Positions 30,983 through 40,490 of a stretch of DNA of 64,000 nt are shown in pieces (position 1 is the stretch's first letter; each line of letters begins with the position of its first letter). The notes below the pieces were generated by a model, which did not search any database, was not told the origin of the DNA, and saw only the letters and a list, made by a program, of their open reading frames with translations. Location: positions 472,698 through 536,697 of the forward strand of contig NW_005201092.1 in assembly GCF_000372725.1 (NCBI RefSeq), in the 5' to 3' direction. The position numbers and the translations under genes were made by a program. This DNA comes from Emiliania huxleyi CCMP1516. Its lineage: Eukaryota > Haptophyta > Isochrysidales > Noelaerhabdaceae.

Positions 30983-32848
30983 TCACGCCCGCTTCCTCGC
31001 CGGCGAGCGGACTCGCCGTGCGGCTGGCGCCGCCGCCTCACCGCCAGCCAGGCCCGCCGCCTTGCGCTTGGCGAGCGGCGTGCTCGGGAACACGTCCACG
31101 CTCCACACGCGCACGAGAAGCAGGACCGGCATGAGGACGTAGGCGCCGTAGACGGCCGTGACGAGGAGCGGGCGGCGTGAGGCGTGGGGTCCGAAGTACT
31201 GCTCCGCGAGGACGATGGGCATGATGGTGAGCAGGACGGTGGCGTACACGACGGCGGGCACGCGGACCCAGCTGCGCTGCCGCACAAAGGCGTAGATGGC
31301 GACGGCGTAGAAGGGCGCCTGCACCAGCACCTCGACCCAAATGGCAGCTCGGAACCAGACCGGCCGCGCGTGCATCAGCGGGTCGGCGGCACTCCACCAC
31401 CGGACGGCGCGGACGCACGGCTCTGGCGGCCACAGCGGCGTGTGCGCTGCGTCGAGGCCGTACAGGTCGGGCCGCTGCACGAGGACAGCCTCGATGTCGA
31501 CAAAGAAAGTGACCGCGAGGCCGACGCAGAACCAGCCGATGAGGACCGCGTCGACGGGTCGCATCGGCGCTCGCTCGCCGGCAGGCAGCGGCGGCAGTGG
31601 AAAGAAGCGCGAGACGGTCGCTTGATACTCTGCGTACTGCGGGTACTTTCGCGAGGAGAGGACCTCGGTGACGTCGAGCGAGGCGTGCGGCAGCACAAAG
31701 AGGCAAGTGAGGAATGCCGCGCCCGAGATGGTCCAGTTGACGAGCGGCAGCCTACAGGACGCGTCCAGGACATGTCCGGGACGTGTCCTGCCGGCGGCGT
31801 TGTACCGTCGCCCGAGTCGGCCACCCGGCGGCGAGCGAGAAGAGGTAAAAGGCCCACCAGATCGCAACCTCGCAAAAGTAGTTTGGGTGGCGCGAGTAGC
31901 GCCACAGGCCCGAGCAGAGGAAACCGCGGCCAAACTCGGCGCCGAGCGGCTCCTTGGCGCGCAGGCGGCGGTACTTTTCCGTCTGGAAGCGCATCATCTG
32001 CCGGTCTGCCGTCGCCTCGCCCGCGAGCAGCAAGAGGTAGAGCGCCGTCGCCGCGGCGTCGAGTGCGTTGAGCGGCACGTCCGAGCTGGCCGCCGCCGCC
32101 GCGGGCGACGAGAAGGCGAGGATGACGAGCTGCTGGAACCTAGGCGTTACCGAGGGCGGGGGTGAGAGGCGGTGTCCCCGGCGAGGGTAGCGTCACCGAG
32201 CTTCCGCGTTCCGCGGCGAGGGCAGGGGCGTCACCGAGCTTTGGTGAAGCAGCGAGGCGGTGTGAGAGGCGGTGGCAGGGGCATGTATGGCGACGCCGCG
32301 ACGCGCGGGTATCTGGCGAGGGCAGCGCGGCACCCGCAGATGAAGAGCAGATTGAAGACCTCCCAACCGCGGTCGAAGCCGGGCCAGGTGCGGATCTCTG
32401 CCCAGCGGTAGTCCTCGCCGCCCGAAAAGCCGCCCTTGCGTGCAAAGTTGGCGGTCAGGCGGAGGCCCCAGATCGAAGCCAGCGTCGCGAGGAGCAGCCC
32501 GCGCGGCGTGGGCGCCGATCCGTACCAGTGCCAGCAGTAGAGCCACGGCAGGATGGACCAGAGGCGGTCGACGATGGAAGGGTCGGAGGTGCCCTTGGAG
32601 CGGATCGTGCGCAGCGAGAGTAGCCACAGCGACAGGCAGATTGTCAGCGTGATCAAGACCTGCCTGGCCCAGGGATCGTGCCAGCACCCCCGAGGATCGG
32701 GGATGCAGCTCGCCACCGATGTGTATCGCAGCCAAACAGCGGACAGCGTCGCGATCTGAACCACGGAGCCGAGAAGCGCCGCCTGGACGGTGGGAGGCGC
32801 GACCGTGCCCGACAGCGTCGCCGCGGTGGAGCCGGTGAGGCTCGTCAT
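30983..32848 (-). CDS. DUF1295 steroid-reductase-like / EXPERA fusion protein
   Basis: Exons 32848-32334, 32139-31825 and 31751-30983 total 533 codons. The first 330 residues are a DUF1295 membrane protein: SDPSIVDRLWSILPWLYCWH, WGLRLTANFARKGGFSGGED, and SGLWRYSRHPNYFCEVAIWW, the NADPH-site hallmark of the steroid 5-alpha-reductase/ICMT-like fold. The last 190 residues are an EXPERA domain as in EBP, TM6SF and sigma-2 receptor: IGWFCVGLAVTFFVDIEAVL, SAADPLMHARPVWFRAAIWV and EVLVQAPFYAVAIYAF. About ten membrane helices are expected, probably in the ER. The tail is basic (AARRVRSPARKRA), an ER-type ending. Introns are 194 and 73 nt, both GT-AG. A sterol or fatty-lipid role is inferred from both domains. 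Confidence 0.8.
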
Positions 32849-32955
32849 GCGAAGCAGGGCGTCTCGGCAAGCTTCGCGGTAAACGCGCGCCCGCAAGAAA
32901 AAAAATGCGCGCCGTGCACGGAGGTAACTGCAGCGCTTCTTTTCTTTTCCTCGCG
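32849..32955. promoter_or_regulatory. Short divergent intergenic region
   Basis: Only 107 bases separate the start codons of the minus-strand DUF1295-EXPERA gene and the plus-strand F-box/RCC1 gene, so both promoters and leaders must lie here or inside the genes. A-run (32897-32905) and TTCTTTTCTTTTCC are present; no TATA box is evident. Confidence 0.45.
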
Positions 32956-34413
32956 ATGTCCACCCCGCCGCGCCGCCACTCGCGCCGCCTCGCCGCCGCC
33001 GCCGCCGCCGCCGCACACTGCCCCCTCACCGACCTGCCCCTCGAGCTTGTCGCGCGCGTCATCTCCCGCTTCGACAGCCCCGCCGACATCGCTCGCGCCG
33101 CGGCCGTCTCGCTGCTCTTCCACGCCTCGCTTAAGCTGGAGGGCATCCGCTTGCGCCTGCAAGAGGCCGGCTACGAGCCGCCGGCGCAGCCAGAGGGCGA
33201 GAGCTGCGCCGTGCGGTGGCTGTGCCTCTATGCCTTGCTGCGCGAGGCCAACCCGCCGGCGAGGGCGGCGGCAGGCCGTCAGCACAGCGTCTTCATCGAC
33301 GGTGAGGGGCGGCTCTCATCGTGCGGCGCGGCAGCGGAGGGCGAGGAGGGCGAGGAGGGCGAGGAGGACGAAGAGGAGGAGTTTCCAGGCCTTCTCGGCC
33401 ACGGCGAGGGCGTGCTGCAGCTTAAGACGCCGACCCGTCTCCCGTCGCTCCTCGACCCGCCTCCCGGAGGCGAGCGCGCGATTGGTGTGGCGGCGTCACG
33501 ATACAGCCTCGCTCTCTCCGTGGACGGCGCCCTTTGGTCCTGGGGCAGCGGCGAGGACGGCAAGCTGGGACACGGTGACGAGGAGGACCAGTGGCAGCCC
33601 AAGAAGATCGAGGCCTTTGCTGGCCAGCGCGTCGTCGCTGTGTCCGCTGGACTGAACCACAGCCTCGCCATCACTGCCGACGGCTCCGTCTGGAGCTGGG
33701 GCGGTGGAAGCTTTGGCAAGCTGGGCCACGGCGACCAGCAGCACCAGCTGCTGCCGAAGAAGGTCGAGGCTTTGGCTGGCCGGCGCGTCGTCGCTATGTC
33801 GGCTGGAATCGCGCACACCCTCGCCATCACCGCCGACGGCGCCGTCTGGAGCTGGGGCTATGGACGCTTTCGCCAGCTCGGCCACGGCGACCAGCAGCGC
33901 CAGCTGCTGCCCAAGAAGATCGAGGCCTTTGCTGGCCAGCGCGTCGTCGCTGTGTCGGCGGGATTCGCGCACAACCTCGCCATCACCGCCGACGGCGCCC
34001 TCTGGAGCTGGGGCTATGGATGCTTTGGCCAGCTGGGCCACGACGACACGCAGAACCAGCTGCTGCCAAAGAAGATCGAGGCCTTTGCTGACCAGCGTGT
34101 CATCGCTGTATCGGCTGGAGCGCAGCACGGCCTTGCCCTCACCGCCAACGGCGCCATCTGGAGCTGGGGCAATGGAAACTACGGCCGGTTGGGCCACGGC
34201 GACGCGCAGACCCAGCTGCTGCCGAAGAAGATCGAGGCCTTTGCTGGCCAGCGCGTCGTCGCTGTGTCGGCAGGGGAAGACCACAGCCTCGCCATCACCG
34301 CCGACGGCGCAGTCTGGAGCTGGGGCGCTGGCGGACTCGGCCGCTTAGGCCACGGAGAGGACCTGTCGGACCAGATGCTGCCCAAGAAGATCGAGGTGTG
34401 GTCGCAGGAGTGA
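32956..34413 (+). CDS. F-box/RCC1-repeat protein (intact copy)
   Basis: An uninterrupted 485-residue protein. Residues 1-20 are Arg/Ala-rich (MSTPPRRHSRRLAAAA), then the F-box LTDLPLELVARVISRFDSPA followed by DIARAAAVSLLFHASL. An acidic linker (EGEEGEEGEEDEEEE) leads into seven RCC1-type blades with the repeating core VVAVSAG-x-xHSLAITADG-x-VWSWG-x-LGHGD-x-LLPKKIEAFAG. Blades are nearly identical at DNA level, implying recent expansion or gene conversion. The paralogue at 10715-12161 has the same order. The F-box would dock to Skp1 in an SCF ubiquitin ligase and the propeller would bind a target; both are inferred from families. Confidence 0.85.
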   Translation: MSTPPRRHSRRLAAAAAAAAHCPLTDLPLELVARVISRFDSPADIARAAAVSLLFHASLKLEGIRLRLQEAGYEPPAQPEGESCAVRWLCLYALLREANPPARAAAGRQHSVFIDGEGRLSSCGAAAEGEEGEEGEEDEEEEFPGLLGHGEGVLQLKTPTRLPSLLDPPPGGERAIGVAASRYSLALSVDGALWSWGSGEDGKLGHGDEEDQWQPKKIEAFAGQRVVAVSAGLNHSLAITADGSVWSWGGGSFGKLGHGDQQHQLLPKKVEALAGRRVVAMSAGIAHTLAITADGAVWSWGYGRFRQLGHGDQQRQLLPKKIEAFAGQRVVAVSAGFAHNLAITADGALWSWGYGCFGQLGHDDTQNQLLPKKIEAFADQRVIAVSAGAQHGLALTANGAIWSWGNGNYGRLGHGDAQTQLLPKKIEAFAGQRVVAVSAGEDHSLAITADGAVWSWGAGGLGRLGHGEDLSDQMLPKKIEVWSQE

Positions 34414-35119
34414 GAGGGGGGCGAGGGGCGTGTGGCTGATATAGGAGTGTGACCGTCTCGGATACGAGTGGAGCCGCATTATATGAAAACCCCAGAACGT
34501 TCCGGACACCGTCCCACCGTCGCCTCGTCGCCTCGCTACCTGGCTCGCTACAGACGTCACGCCCCGCCGCGCGCGGGGTGGCGAGAGGAGCTCGTCGTGC
34601 TGCATGCTGCGCTGGGCGCGTGTGTGGGCCGCGCGGGGGGCGCCCCCCCCCCCCGCGCTGAGCGCTGTCAGCGGTGGGCCACCTCTCGGCTCACGCCGCT
34701 GACCCAAGCACCCAACCGCATGCGTGGCGGCGCCGGCGGCGCAGTCAGAGTACAGAGAAGGAGAGAGTGTGCACAGGCTGTGCGCAGCGCGGCCGGGACG
34801 GGTGAGAAGGCTCGCCAAGCACCGCTCAGCGGCGAGGGGGAGGGTGGCGGCGGCGGCGGCGAGGCGCGGGGCGGTGGCAGCGGTGGTGCAGACGGCGGGA
34901 TTGACAGGGGAGGCGGCGGCCACGAACGGAGCGGCGGCGAGAGGGGAGGACGCGGCCGTGGCGGCAGCGGCCTGCAAGCAACAACGCGGCGGGGCAGGGT
35001 TTCCAACTTTTTGCGGGACGGTATGGTATGGAGGGTGGGCGGGTATGGTCCTGACCGCCCAAGACTAGCCCTCGACAGGGGTGGGGGGGTATGGTCCCTC
35101 GGCCCCTCGCTCTACTGCC
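34414..35119. other. Downstream flank with an F-box-gene fragment
   Basis: Apart from the fragment at 34910-35022, only GGCGGC-rich low-complexity sequence is seen. Confidence 0.4.
34910..35022 (-). pseudogene. Second F-box-gene 5' fragment
   Basis: Positions 34946-35022 match 30256-30352 closely: GAGGACGCGGCCGTGGCGGC, AGCGGCC, GCAAGCAACAACGCG and TTTCCAACTTTTTGCGGGAC then GGTA. On the minus strand both begin ATGGAAACCCTG. Here nothing of the F-box itself remains. Confidence 0.45.
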
Positions 35120-35640
35120 GCCGCCGAGCGCGCAGCGCCATGACACGCGCAAGGTGCTCGACGAGCCCTACCAGGGCTGCCCCGGGGGCATCATCGCGGA
35201 CGAGCCCGCGGAGCACTCCCTCGTCGCCGAGTTCGGGATGTACTACAAGAGGCCCCCGAGATTGCGCCGCTGGCGCAGCCGGCCAACCCGCTCGAGGCGA
35301 CCACCGGCGTCCGGCGAGGCGACCCGGAGGGGCATTCATTTTTTGGGGGGCGTGCTGAGCCCTTCCGCACCGGGTGGTCGATCTGCGCCCGAAACCAGTC
35401 CCATGGCGCTGACGACATGCCCAGCCGGGCCTGACCGACGAGCAGAAAATTCCCCTCACGCATGCAACACAAAAACAAAAGCGCATGCATGATCGCCGTC
35501 CGAAGCGGTCGGCCGCCGGCCCACGGTTGTGGCCACCGTCGCCGGCCCAGGCAGTGGCAAGACGACCATGCAGGAAGGCCTCGCTGTGAAGCTGCGCCGG
35601 AAGGGGCACGAGCGAGAGAGAGAGAGAGAGAAGTCTTGAT
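35120..35640 (+). pseudogene. Decayed P-loop NTPase/helicase remnants
   Basis: Short protein-like pieces in different frames: KVLDEPYQGCPGGIIADEPA followed by EHSLVAEFGMYYKRPP near 35150-35265, GLTDEQKIPLTHA near 35429-35470, and PTVVATVAGPGSGKTTMQEG then LAVKLRRKGHE near 35520-35610. AGPGSGKTT is a Walker A of the UvrD/Rep helicase type. Stops, a frame change and a (GA)n tract separate them. They may be exons of a broken gene or of a mobile element. Confidence 0.35.
35606..35632. repeat. (GA)n microsatellite
   Basis: About 11 GA units at the end of the P-loop remnant. Confidence 0.85.
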
Positions 35641-35855
35641 ACGAAACCACGACGACACACACCAGTCGACTCGCATCGGTTGCCTCCATGAACGGCGGAG
35701 CTATTCTCGCGCCCACACCACACCTGGCTCCAACGTGGACACGCCCATAGCTGGGGACACTACTAGGTCACGCATGGCATCACAGAAGTTTTATCTCTGG
35801 GCCCCGAAAGGCATCTCTAGCAGTGTCGTTACACATGCCCCCTCCCCTCCTGGGC

Positions 35856-35900
<45 letters not shown>

Positions 35901-37161
35901 GCACGAGCGCGTGCTCTAGATTCTTGAGTTTTTCTGCTTGTTAAATTCTTCCCTCGGATGGTCCTGTGACTGCTGTTCAGCCTCCTGGACTACGCAGTCT
36001 CGAAGGTGATCTCGCTCTGCGGCGGGCCCGAGGCGACGAGCCGCGGAGGCTGCGCGCTCTCGTGTGATGCTCGGCCAGCGAAGCGAGGATCCAGCATCGC
36101 ACACGGCGTGCCAGTAGTCCAAGCATCACTGGTCCAGTAGCGTGGATCGTAACGTGCAGCATGATGGGGCTCGGCGAAATCGGCGGATACCGTGCGCCCA
36201 GCCCCGGAGATAGGCACGCCGCGCTCCACCGAAATTCGCTGTCAGTCGTTTGTGTTTTTAGCTCTGAGTCGACAATTCCCTGAGACGCAGTGTGGGTGAA
36301 TGAATAAGTTGTTTTGACCTGGGCTGACCTCCTGCTCGAAGAGGGCACCTCGAAGCTTCTACAGAGCGCCGGCCCGCACACTCGTCTCGAGGTCAGCTCT
36401 CCCCCACCCGCACCCCGCGACACACACACACACGGTCACGGACACACACTCACACACGGTCGGGTGTCGGTCGCCGTGAGCTCGTCGTGCCGCAGTGGCC
36501 AGTGCTCGTGGTCGTGCAGTCCACAGTGCAGTCCACAGTGCACGAGAGCGGCGCAGCGGCGGCAGCGCCCCCCAGCCGCGGCCCTCCGTGATCGCCGCGC
36601 GCCTGTCCCTGTGCCTCGCGCGGGCGCCATGCGACGGCGCCGACGCCCGCTGGCGTCGGACTGGCGTAGTACGATACGCGGCGCTCTGGCTCTCAGACAT
36701 GGCTCTTCTGACTTCTCCCTCTGCTGCTCGTGCCGAACCCCCCCCCCCCCCCCCCCCGCACATGAATCATGATCGACGACTACCCGTCCTTCGTTCGGCG
36801 ACTCCACCCTGACAACAACATCATGTTCATGTTCATGTGTGTGAGTGTTAGAGTTGTTTCTTGAGAGTTGTTTGGTATTAAAAATCTCTCTCTCCCCCAC
36901 CCTGAGCGCTGAGGACCCGACGGGGACGACGCCACCACCCACCCTCGCGAGGGGATCTCCATAAATTCTACATACTGAGTACAATGAATGCTGTCTAAGG
37001 TCCGGCAGGTTCTCGGCGGGGGCCGGGCACCGCCTCGGCTTTTCACAGCCTCTACAAGGTCGACAGGCCGGTGCCGCTTGGTTTGGAGGTTAGCCGCCGC
37101 GGTTCTTGCAGACGGCGGTTTCGGCCACGCGCGCGTGCGACGTGCAGACGAGCAAGAGGAG
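35641..37161. other. Intergenic with repeats
   Basis: Contains a (CT)n tract at about 35859-35898, short (AC)n runs near 36420-36455, a C-run near 36741 and repeat R3 at 36890-37045. No gene recognised. Confidence 0.4.
36890..37045 (+). repeat. Dispersed repeat R3, copy 1
   Basis: GACCCGACGGGGACGACGCC, then GATCTCC, GCTGTCTAAGGTCCGGCAGG and GGCCGGGCACCGCCTCGG occur in the same order and orientation at 51820-51945. It ends about 115 bases before the ATG of the 37162 gene. Confidence 0.6.
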
Positions 37162-38046
37162 ATGGCGCAGATGCAACCGACTTCCATGGCCATGGCCGTG
37201 CCGGTGGCGGTGGCGGCGCCGACGGCGGGTCGCTCGCAGGAGGAGATGGTCTCGCTCTTCGGCGGCCTCGATGGCATCGAGGTCGCGGTGAGATCCGATC
37301 AGCACGACTCGGAGGGCACGTATCAATTCCTCAGCCAGGTCTTCCAGCAGCAGTCGACCTTGATGAACCCCTTTGGGATTGCCACGGCAACTCGCGGCTC
37401 ATTTTCGATCAAGAGCACGGCGGAGGGCAATCCCGAAATCGCCACGCTCTGCGTCGCCACTGGAGACCGCTTCCGCGGCGACATGGCCGCGGCGATCGTC
37501 CTGCCGGACAACACCGTGCTCGCGCAGTGGAGCCGCAGCTCGCGGCCGACGATGATCTCGTCAGGCGAGACCGACTTGCCGGTGAGCGTCTTCGGCGCGC
37601 CCTATGGCAAGATGCAGACCAGCAAGTGGGGCATGGGCCACTCCTACGTTGACGCGAGCGGCAAAGGCGTTCGGCCAAGGTCGCACGGCTGCTTTCAGTG
37701 CAAGACGTACTGGTGCATCGCCTCCTTCTGCCTCTTCTTCCCGACGTGCTCGATCGCGTCGATCGCCATCATCTGCTGCGTGATGCCAGGGGTGCCCGGC
37801 CTCTATGACCTCAAGACCACGCCGGACGGCCCTTCTGTCGGCCTGCTCAAGCTCTGGCAGCAAGGGGGCGACATCAGCGAGAGCTCCAAGATCAAGCTCG
37901 AGATCACGCCCGGCACGGACGCGCAGACGAGGACCGCTGCTGCGCTGGCGGCGCTCTTTATGATCGCCGACATCTTCATCGACCCGCCAAAGGGCGGCAA
38001 CCACGGCGGCGGCGGCGCACCGCATGCGGCGGAAATGGATCGCTGA
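37162..38046 (+). CDS. Unassigned protein with a Cys-rich hydrophobic segment
   Basis: A 294-residue intronless frame starting MAQMQPTSMAMAVPVAVAAP. Around residues 175-215 it has HGCFQCKTYWCIASFCLFFP then TCSIASIAIICCVMPGVPGL, a strongly hydrophobic, Cys-rich stretch that is probably one membrane hairpin or a palmitoylated segment. Before it lies a beta-rich region (GIATATRGSFSIKSTAEGNP), after it an acidic/amphipathic region and a Gly/His tail. I do not recognise the family. The open frame continues upstream to 36988 but that part overlaps repeat R3, so 37162 is the preferred start. Confidence 0.55.
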   Translation: MAQMQPTSMAMAVPVAVAAPTAGRSQEEMVSLFGGLDGIEVAVRSDQHDSEGTYQFLSQVFQQQSTLMNPFGIATATRGSFSIKSTAEGNPEIATLCVATGDRFRGDMAAAIVLPDNTVLAQWSRSSRPTMISSGETDLPVSVFGAPYGKMQTSKWGMGHSYVDASGKGVRPRSHGCFQCKTYWCIASFCLFFPTCSIASIAIICCVMPGVPGLYDLKTTPDGPSVGLLKLWQQGGDISESSKIKLEITPGTDAQTRTAAALAALFMIADIFIDPPKGGNHGGGGAPHAAEMDR

Positions 38047-39119
38047 GCAGACTGAGCTGCCGGCAGCCCGTCGGCAGAGAAGAGAGAAACCGGATAGAAA
38101 ACAAGAACACAACGCACTCTCTCACATGACAAGCGATCCCACGACAGCGATTGTGGGGACTACATGATCCGTACGTGAAGGGTGGAGGGGCCCGCCCGCA
38201 GAGCTAGGCGGCGTGGGCGCCCCCCACTGGGGCCGAGGCTAAGAGGACGTCTGCCGCTTGCTACTAGTTGCTTGTCAAGACGCTCAAGTAGCTTGTTGTT
38301 GACGTCCCTCGTCGTTGACCCATGACTAGTTGCAAAAATGTACGTAAGAGCTACAGCGAGAAAAAGTCTCACGTGGAAAAAACAAAAACTGTGAAAAACG
38401 CTGTTACGGCCGAGCTCGGCACTATCTGCTCAAAAAAAAGTGACGTAGGGCACCCACTTTAAGTCTTTGGCACTTTTTAAGCGTTCCGCGCACACACAAG
38501 GTCCGCCTGCGTGCGCCGCCAGCTTCCCAGGGCCATCGCGCGAAAAACGACGGAGGAGATGCATCCTAGCTGTCGCCACCGAAGGCGACTCGACGCCGCT
38601 GAGATCGGAGATCAAGCTCTGACAGGTCACACGTCGCTCCTTTGACGCCGACGTGACTCGCCCGTGCAGAGCACATCAGGACACGGTCTCGACGCGCTCG
38701 GTACGACGCCTGCGACCCGTCTCGGGTCAGGTGGCACGACGCTCATCGCGCCCGCCAGCGCTGCCGTGCAGGTTGCCACGACGAGGTCGAGCACGCTTCT
38801 ATACGCTCGCCGAGCCTTCCTTTCCATCCCATTAGGCAGCCTGGGAACGGTGGCGGTCAGAGGCAAAGCCTACGAGGGGTGGTGGAACCACATGTCACGG
38901 CTACTGCCGGCTCGACCCCACGATAACCTCCGAAGGCTGACTTTGAGGCACCATAATCGGACGATGTCGACGAGCTGGGTCGCTCTCGCGGTAGCCAGGT
39001 AGCCCCCCATACTAGTAGCACCAGCCATGGCCTCAGGGAGGTGCGGGCGAGGGCGCTGGGAGCAACACGGAACAAAAAACATCAAAATTCAATCATTTCC
39101 ACAGCACCCGTATTTGCAA
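38047..39119. other. Intergenic, nothing recognised
   Basis: Includes A-rich stretches (38370-38440) and the short block AATGTACGTAAGAGC near 38336 that also occurs near 17199. No gene seen. Confidence 0.4.
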
Positions 39120-39476
39120 CTAGTCCCATTTGGCACGCCCAGGGGATTTAACCCAGTCGGCACGCGCATTGCGCGCCTGCTTGTTGATGTTTTCGGCGTC
39201 GCCCGCCACCGCCGCCATGGAGATCTGCTGCGTGGTGGTGGACGACGACAAAGGAGGAGGCGCTCGCCGACGCCGCCCCATTACACCGTCCGGAACCGTG
39301 TTGGTGCCCACCGCTTCCTTGGCGAACACGTGGAGGAACTGCTTGGTGGGCGGCGCAATGCCACCCGAAGTTTCCACGAGCACCAGCCGCGTTATGGCTT
39401 TCTTGACCCACCCACCCACTTCGCGTCGTACTACCACCCCATGCACTTCCAGGAGCCTGCATCCGTCTTGATCCAT
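39120..39476 (-). CDS. Small hypothetical protein
   Basis: From ATG 39476 the minus frame gives 118 residues: MDQDGCRLLEVHGVVVRREV, then KKAITRLVLVETSGGIAPPT, KQFLHVFAKEAVGTNTVPDG and a C-terminal ISMAAVAGDAENINKQARNA. Composition is protein-like with alternating hydrophobics, unlike the other frames here. No domain is recognised. It is divergent from the hydrolase gene at 39615 and an upstream exon cannot be excluded. Confidence 0.4.
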   Translation of the reverse strand: MDQDGCRLLEVHGVVVRREVGGWVKKAITRLVLVETSGGIAPPTKQFLHVFAKEAVGTNTVPDGVMGRRRRAPPPLSSSTTTQQISMAAVAGDAENINKQARNARADWVKSPGRAKWD

Positions 39477-39614
39477 CCCTCGGCAGACGCCTCGGGGCGC
39501 CACGTGAGGCCGTAGACGAGTGCGAAGCCGAAGCCAAGAGAGAAGAAATCTCTCTCTCTCCCGAAGCCTGGTGCAAGCTCGCGCCGCGCGAAATCTTTTT
39601 GCAAAACTCGCGGC

Positions 39615-40131
39615 ATGGCGGCGCTCATGTGGTTCGCCGGAGTGCTGCTCTTCGGCTATTCCTGCTGCTGCTACCTTCCCTACCGCTACCTGGTCGGCTT
39701 CGAGTGGCCGCGCCTGCGCCAGCTCCTCTATTTTCCGCTCGCGGGACAGCTGCGGTGGGAGCACGCGACGCAGCGCGCGCTGCTCCTGAGGCGGCTGGGG
39801 GCGGAGGAGGTCTCGCTCACCACCTCGGACGAGCGGGCGGTGCACGCTGTGTGGGCCGAGCCGCAGGGGCAAAATGCTGGCGGCGGCGGCGGCGGGAACA
39901 ATGGCGAGGGCGCTCGGCCCGTGGTGCTGCTGCTACACGCCAACGCGATGGTGCTGGACGACATGACGGACTGGGCGCAGTATTACCTCAGCCTCGGCTG
40001 CGCCGTCCTCGTCCTCACCTTCTGGGGCTACCCCGACCCCGCCGAGGAGCCCGCCGCCTCGACACACTTCCGAGAAGGACTCGTGACATCCTCCCCCTCA
40101 CCCTCTCCGCTGCCATGTGACATGAGCACTA

Positions 40132-40167
<36 letters not shown>

Positions 40168-40417
40168 TTGGCTGCCGTGTGACATGTCCATTTGACATGT
40201 GCAGGAGCACGCCGCGTACTCGGAGCGGCCCGACGCGCCGGGCAGCCCCGACGCGAGGGAGGCGGGCGCGTTGCTCCCCGGCGAGGCCGCCTACTGCCCC
40301 TCCGAGCTCTCCCTCTACCTCGACGCGGAGGCCGCCTCTCGCACACCCTACCCCTACCCCTACCCCTACCCCTACCCCTACCCCTACCCCTACCCCTACC
40401 CCTACCCCTACCCCTAC

Positions 40418-40490
<73 letters not shown>

